Of a DNA stretch of 64,000 nucleotides, positions 60,721 to 64,000 are shown piece after piece. Below the pieces are notes generated by a model that saw only the letters and a list, made by a program, of their open reading frames with translations, had not been told where the DNA came from and did not search any database. The stretch covers positions 1,272,131 through 1,336,130 of the forward strand of contig NZ_JAHCSG010000001.1 of NCBI RefSeq assembly GCF_018474015.1, in the 5' to 3' direction. This stretch comes from Williamsia sp. CHRR-6 (lineage in GTDB: Bacteria; Actinomycetota; Actinomycetes; Mycobacteriales; Mycobacteriaceae). The position numbers and the translations under genes were made by a program. Each line of letters begins with the position of its first letter. The first letter of the stretch is position 1.

Positions 60721-61476
60721 ATGACCGAGTACCGGATCGACGACCTGGCCCGCGCCGCGGGGACCACCACCCGCAACGTGCGCGGGTATCAGGACCGTGG
60801 GCTGCTGCCCCGGCCCGCCAAACGTGGTCGCATCGCGATCTACACCGACATCCACCTCACCCGGCTGAGGTTGATCAACGACCTGCTCAAACGAGGTTTC
60901 ACCGCGAGGCACATCGCCGACTTCATCAAGGGGATGCAGCGCGGCGACGATCTGGCCAAGGTGCTGGGCATCGAGGAGATCCTGTCCGAGCCGTGGGCCA
61001 AGAACTCGCGCGAGCGGGTGACCGCCGAGACCCTCAAGTCGGTGCTCAACTCGATCGATCCCAAGGATTTCGAGGCCATGGCGCGGCTGGGCCTGATCCG
61101 CCGTGACGGCGACGGATACCGCGTACTCGACCGAGACACCGTCTACGGCATGGGGCGTCTGGTGGAGTTGGGCATGTCACTGCGGTCGATGCTGGAGGTG
61201 TTCGGCGAGTTGGACTCTCAGCTGGATGCAGCCACCTCAACGTTGATCACCGCGGCGCGCAAGGAGTTCGAGTCGCGGCGCGGCGAGGGTTGGGTGCCCG
61301 ACAGCGAGGAAGAGTCCGAGTGGGTGGCGGTGCTGCTGACCGAGATGCGTTCGGTGGCAACGAAAGCCGCACACAACGCACTCAACCGGTCGCTGGACCG
61401 CACCCTGCAGGTCAACCTCAAGGACTACCTCGCCGATGCCGGCTCGACCGACGACGAGGTGGAAGAGACCGCCTAG
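60721..61476 (+). CDS. MerR-family transcriptional regulator
   Basis: A 251-residue regulator. The N-terminal winged HTH starts at once (YRIDDLARAAGTTTRNVRGYQDRGLLPRP, ~4-32; IYTDIHLTRLRLINDLLKRGFT). A long C-terminal helical domain follows (DLAKVLGIEEILSEPW, YGMGRLVELGMSLRSMLEVF) that is larger than in metal-sensing MerR proteins and lacks their Cys ligands, suggesting an organic or lipid-like ligand. Divergent from the mymA-like operon, which it probably controls in place of the AraC-type VirS of M. tuberculosis. It shares the CTAG at its stop with the convergent gene's stop. Confidence 0.8.
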   Translation: MTEYRIDDLARAAGTTTRNVRGYQDRGLLPRPAKRGRIAIYTDIHLTRLRLINDLLKRGFTARHIADFIKGMQRGDDLAKVLGIEEILSEPWAKNSRERVTAETLKSVLNSIDPKDFEAMARLGLIRRDGDGYRVLDRDTVYGMGRLVELGMSLRSMLEVFGELDSQLDAATSTLITAARKEFESRRGEGWVPDSEEESEWVAVLLTEMRSVATKAAHNALNRSLDRTLQVNLKDYLADAGSTDDEVEETA

Positions 61477-62819
61477 CGGCTGGGTGCGACGACGCGCGGG
61501 GTGCCGCCCAGGCCGTGATACTGCCAGCCGGCGTCGATCCACATCGCGGGGTCGAGGCAGCGACGTCCGTCGACGATGACCTTGTTGCGCACGACCGGTT
61601 CGAGGTCGGCTGGTTTGAGTTCGAGGAACTCGGCCCACTCGGTCAGCACCAGCACCGCGTCGGCGAGATGGCAGGCCTCGCGCGCCGACTCGGTGTAGTC
61701 CAGCGTCGGGAACAGCTTGCGCGAGTTGGGCATCGCCTTGGGGTCGTACACACTGACGGCGGCACCCTTGAGCTGCAGTTGCCCGGCGACGTTGAGGGCG
61801 GGCGAGTCGCGTACGTCGTCGCTTTCGGGCTTGAACGCGGCGCCGAGTACTGCGATGTTGGACCCCAGCAGACTGCCGCCGCACGCCACGGTGGCCAACT
61901 CCACCATCGCGGTGCGGCGGCGCATGTTGATCGAGTCGACCTCGCGGAGAAACGTGAGCGCCTGCGACGCACCGAGCTCGCCGGCGCGGGCCATGAAGGC
62001 ACGGATGTCCTTGGGCAGACAGCCACCACCGAATCCCAAGCCCGCGTTGAGGAATCGACGTCCGATGCGCTGGTCGTAGCCGATGGCATCGGCCAGCGTC
62101 GACACGTCGGCTCCGGCCGCTTCGCACACCTCGCTCATCGCGTTGATGAACGAGATCTTGGTGGCGAGGAAGGCATTCGCCGACACTTTGACCAGTTCAG
62201 CGGTCGCGAGATCGGTTCGCAGGAAGGGGGTTTCGGCCTCGAGAATCGGTGCGTAGACCTGCTCGACCTTCGCGAGGACCGCGTCGGGGTCACCGTCGGG
62301 ATCGAGTCCGAGCACGATGCGGTCGGGCCGCAGGGTGTCGGCGACGGCGAAGCCCTCGCGCAGGAACTCTGGGTTCCAGGCGACGGAGATGTCGGCCTGG
62401 GTGCCGGTGGCGGCGATGCGTTTGATGATCTCGGCCGAGGTGCCGACCGGCACCGTGGACTTGCCGATCAACAGGTGTGACCCGGTGAGTCGGGCGGCGA
62501 GTTCATCGACGACGGAGAACACGTATTTGAGGTCGGCGGCGTACTCGCCCCGCTTCTGCGGGGTGCCCACGCCGAGGAAGTGGACGTCGGCGAAAGCTGC
62601 GGCCTCGTCGAAGTCGGTGGTGAAGTGAAGGCGGCCCGATTCGAGGTTGCGGGCGAGCACTTCGGGCAGTCCTGGCTCGTAAAAGGGGACCTCGCCGCGG
62701 GCGAGCATCGCGACCTTGTCTACGTCGACGTCGACACCGAGGACGTCATGACCGAGTTCGGCCATACAGGCGGCGTGGGTGGCTCCGAGGTAACCGCAAC
62801 CGAAGACGGTGAGCTTCAT
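61473..62819 (-). CDS. udgA: UDP-glucose 6-dehydrogenase (UdgA/Rv0322-like)
   Basis: A 448-residue UDP-glucose/GDP-mannose dehydrogenase with NAD motif VFGCGYLGATHAA at the start, GKSTVPVGTS, WNPEFLREGFAV, catalytic Cys in GFGGGCLPKDIRA and VYDPKAMPNSR. It oxidises UDP-glucose to UDP-glucuronate, feeding cell-envelope polysaccharides. It differs from the AlgD-like paralog at 27717-29102. ATG 62819 is preferred; the frame beyond it (to 62897) lacks support. Its place next to dcd mirrors Rv0322/Rv0321 of M. tuberculosis. Confidence 0.88.
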   Translation of the reverse strand: MKLTVFGCGYLGATHAACMAELGHDVLGVDVDVDKVAMLARGEVPFYEPGLPEVLARNLESGRLHFTTDFDEAAAFADVHFLGVGTPQKRGEYAADLKYVFSVVDELAARLTGSHLLIGKSTVPVGTSAEIIKRIAATGTQADISVAWNPEFLREGFAVADTLRPDRIVLGLDPDGDPDAVLAKVEQVYAPILEAETPFLRTDLATAELVKVSANAFLATKISFINAMSEVCEAAGADVSTLADAIGYDQRIGRRFLNAGLGFGGGCLPKDIRAFMARAGELGASQALTFLREVDSINMRRRTAMVELATVACGGSLLGSNIAVLGAAFKPESDDVRDSPALNVAGQLQLKGAAVSVYDPKAMPNSRKLFPTLDYTESAREACHLADAVLVLTEWAEFLELKPADLEPVVRNKVIVDGRRCLDPAMWIDAGWQYHGLGGTPRVVAPSR

Positions 62820-62940
62820 GGGCTGCGACACTACGGGGTGAATCCGCCTAGCGCCCAACCGAAAAGGCGAACTGTCAGTCGCCTGGATGAACGTCACCCG
62901 ACTCTCGCGTTACGCCGAGATGACCGCCGACGCTGTGGCC

Positions 62941-63510
62941 TCAGCGGTTCTGGAAGTTCAAGTACGCCTTTGATGGTGTGGGGCCGCGCTGGCCCTGATA
63001 CTTCGAACCGGTTCCCGCACTGCCGTAGGGGTTTTCGGCGGGACTGGAGAGACGGATGAGACAGAGTTGACCGATTTTCATGCCTGGCCACAGGGTGATC
63101 GGCAGGTTGGCCACATTGGACAGTTCCAGTGTGATGTGACCGGTGAACCCGGGGTCGATGAAGCCTGCGGTCGAGTGGGTCAGCAGCCCCAGACGGCCAA
63201 GCGACGATTTGCCCTCCAGCCGCCCGGCGAGGTCGTCTGGCAGGGTGCACACCTCCAGGGTGGACCCGAGCACGAACTCTCCGGGGTGGAGGACGAACGG
63301 GTCACCCTCGGCCGGCTCGATGAGTGTGGTCAGCTCGTCCTGCCGCTGCGCCGGGTCGATGTGGGTGTAGCGATTGTTGTTGAACACCCGGAACAGGTTG
63401 TCCAGCCGCACATCGATGCTTGACGGCTGCACCAGCGTGGGGTCGAACGGCTGCAGCGAGAGCCGCCCACTGTCGATCTCGGCGCGCAGGTCGCGATCGG
63501 AAAGAAGCAT
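62941..63510 (-). CDS. dcd: dCTP deaminase (Dcd), probably dUMP-forming type
   Basis: A 189-residue enzyme with the full family pattern: [57 protein letters not shown], the active-site Glu in TLELSN, and [10 protein letters not shown]. It makes dUMP (or dUTP) from dCTP for thymidylate synthesis. Mycobacterial homologs are bifunctional dCTP deaminase/dUTPases; the same is likely here. ATG 63510 begins the conserved N-terminus. It lies 121 nt upstream of the UDP-glucose dehydrogenase start, on the same strand. Confidence 0.93.
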   Translation of the reverse strand: MLLSDRDLRAEIDSGRLSLQPFDPTLVQPSSIDVRLDNLFRVFNNNRYTHIDPAQRQDELTTLIEPAEGDPFVLHPGEFVLGSTLEVCTLPDDLAGRLEGKSSLGRLGLLTHSTAGFIDPGFTGHITLELSNVANLPITLWPGMKIGQLCLIRLSSPAENPYGSAGTGSKYQGQRGPTPSKAYLNFQNR

Positions 63511-63533
63511 GCGCCGAGGTTAGCCGAGCCCCC

Positions 63534-63602
63534 GTCGGGTGGATCGAAAGCACGTAGTGCGCTGCGGGCCCTGTCGGGTGGGTCGAAAGCACGGAGTGCG
63601 CT
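63534..63602 (-). repeat. two copies of a ~30-bp intergenic repeat
   Basis: GTCGGGTGG(A/G)TCGAAAGCAC followed by G(T/G)AGTGCGCT occurs at 63534-63563 and 63573-63602 (39-nt period). The reverse complement of a third copy is at 13696-13727. The stretch is non-coding and lies upstream of dcd. Confidence 0.75.
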
Positions 63603-63698
63603 TCGGTCCAGCCGACGCAGTAGATGGTGAGCCGCGCTGTTGGCTGAGCCAGGCGTGGGTGTGTGCCCTGGCACATGCGTGGCTGGTGCGTGTACTGC

Positions 63699-63777
63699 GT
63701 CGAGTGGGCGGAAAACCCCGTCGAGTGGGCGGCAAAAAGCGCCTCCCACTCGACGGCGTTGTTCCACCCACTCGACA
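63699..63777. repeat. cluster of direct and inverted GTCGAGTGGG repeats
   Basis: CGTCGAGTGGGCGG occurs at 63699-63712 and 63719-63732; the inverted CCCACTCGAC core recurs near 63745-63755 and 63767-63775. The 63719-63755 part can fold as an 11-bp stem (CGTCGAGTGGG/CCCACTCGACG) with inner pairs, and lies ~90 nt beyond the stop of the minus-strand 13E12 gene, so it may terminate it. Apart from repeats nothing else is seen in 63511-63842. Confidence 0.65.
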
Positions 63778-63842
63778 CGTCGCTGCATTGTTGAGTTCTC
63801 AAACATCGTGGTGGGGCTGGGGCCCCGGGGGTTGTGGGTCGG

Positions 63843-64000
63843 TTAGGCGGCGATGCTGGTGAGGTTCATGGTGCGGCGGTGGTAGGAGGGCATGAGTGTT
63901 TGGTGGGGGTCGATGGATGCGGGTGGGCGGAGCCAGGGGTGGCGGTCGTGGCCCATGATGACGTCCCAGCCGCGGTGGTGGACGTCGACGTGGCAGGCGC
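63843..64000 (-). CDS. C-terminal end of a 13E12-family (DUF222/HNH) protein, 5' part outside window
   Basis: Fifty-two codons run off the right edge, ending TAA at 63845-63843. The visible sequence includes CHVDVHHRGWDVIMGHD and RHPWLRPPASIDP, followed by YHRRTMNLTSIAA, the usual C-terminus of actinobacterial 13E12 repeat proteins, in which the CHVDVHH motif follows the HNH nuclease core. These proteins occur as dispersed multicopy genes and are probably mobile-element related. The nuclease core itself lies mostly outside the window. Confidence 0.8.
   Translation of the reverse strand, partial: ACHVDVHHRGWDVIMGHDRHPWLRPPASIDPHQTLMPSYHRRTMNLTSIAA

Noticed and set aside
63781..63842. Short TTGAGTTCTCAA dyad upstream of the repeats as an attachment site
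   Set aside because: Only 5-bp arms, no integrase gene and no second copy in the window to act as the other end.
1..64000. tRNA, rRNA or riboswitch genes
   Set aside because: No T-loop GTTCGA-type clover-leaf, rRNA segment or recognisable riboswitch core was found by reading; a tRNAscan or covariance-model search could not be run.

Overview
The window is high-GC actinobacterial DNA, most likely from a Mycobacteriales genome outside Mycobacterium proper (Gordonia/Williamsia-like; genus not provable from sequence alone). Supporting this are orphan type VII (ESX) secretion partners, many GTG starts and 4-nt gene overlaps, an EphD-type fusion enzyme, a mymA-like operon, a 13E12-family HNH protein at the right edge, and the markers Rv0338c-like Fe-S oxidoreductase, aspC/alaA-like aminotransferase, UDP-glucose dehydrogenase and dcd. 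In M. tuberculosis these markers sit near one another (Rv0337c/Rv0338c and Rv0321/Rv0322). Here they frame large accessory insertions.

Layout. 1-6663: end of an esterase, an acyltransferase-3 membrane protein, a large Fe-S oxidoreductase with a repetitive Ala/Pro tail and an IdeR-like box upstream, and a GGDEF-like/EAL phosphodiesterase. 6788-16424: an accessory island of type VII secretion partners without secretion machinery. It holds a frameshifted helical protein, an EspG-like chaperone, a PPE-like protein, an EspC-like small protein, two WXG-type proteins, three lipoproteins (two DUF3558-like), a secreted protein and small unknowns. Base composition is patchy, with several AT-richer segments. 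16534-17796: the aminotransferase.

18006-47141: a roughly 29-kb surface polysaccharide locus. A sugar-modification block comes first (two zinc/SAM C-methyltransferase-like proteins, an RfbF-like cytidylyltransferase, PIG-L deacetylase, SDR epimerase, RmlC-like epimerase, class III aminotransferase). A minus-strand block follows (DUF218 protein, GT2-GT4 fusion, AlgD-like GDP-mannose dehydrogenase, heparinase II/III-like lyase). Next are a CapK-like ligase, a GT4-GT4 fusion, another GT4, a pyruvyltransferase, a Wzx flippase and a GNAT protein, then a Wzz-Wzy-Wzz operon and a lipoprotein. The logic is Wzx/Wzy-dependent assembly of a uronate-containing, methyl-branched or amino-sugar polymer decorated with pyruvate and acyl groups. 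No priming phosphoglycosyltransferase is visible.

47257-51051: an ephD / diiron protein / ferredoxin-reductase operon. 51060-51885: an AT-richer pair encoding a small membrane protein and a secreted Cys-containing protein. 51910-54176: a divergent MFS exporter/TetR pair with repeated operators. 54180-56207: a large single-pass membrane protein of unknown function. 56391-61476: a mymA-like operon (Baeyer-Villiger monooxygenase, ferritin-like protein, SDR, LipR-like esterase) with a divergent MerR-type regulator. 61473-63510: UDP-glucose dehydrogenase and dCTP deaminase. 63511-63842: a repeat-rich non-coding stretch. 63843-64000: the C-terminus of a 13E12-type protein. No rRNA, tRNA or CRISPR was seen.
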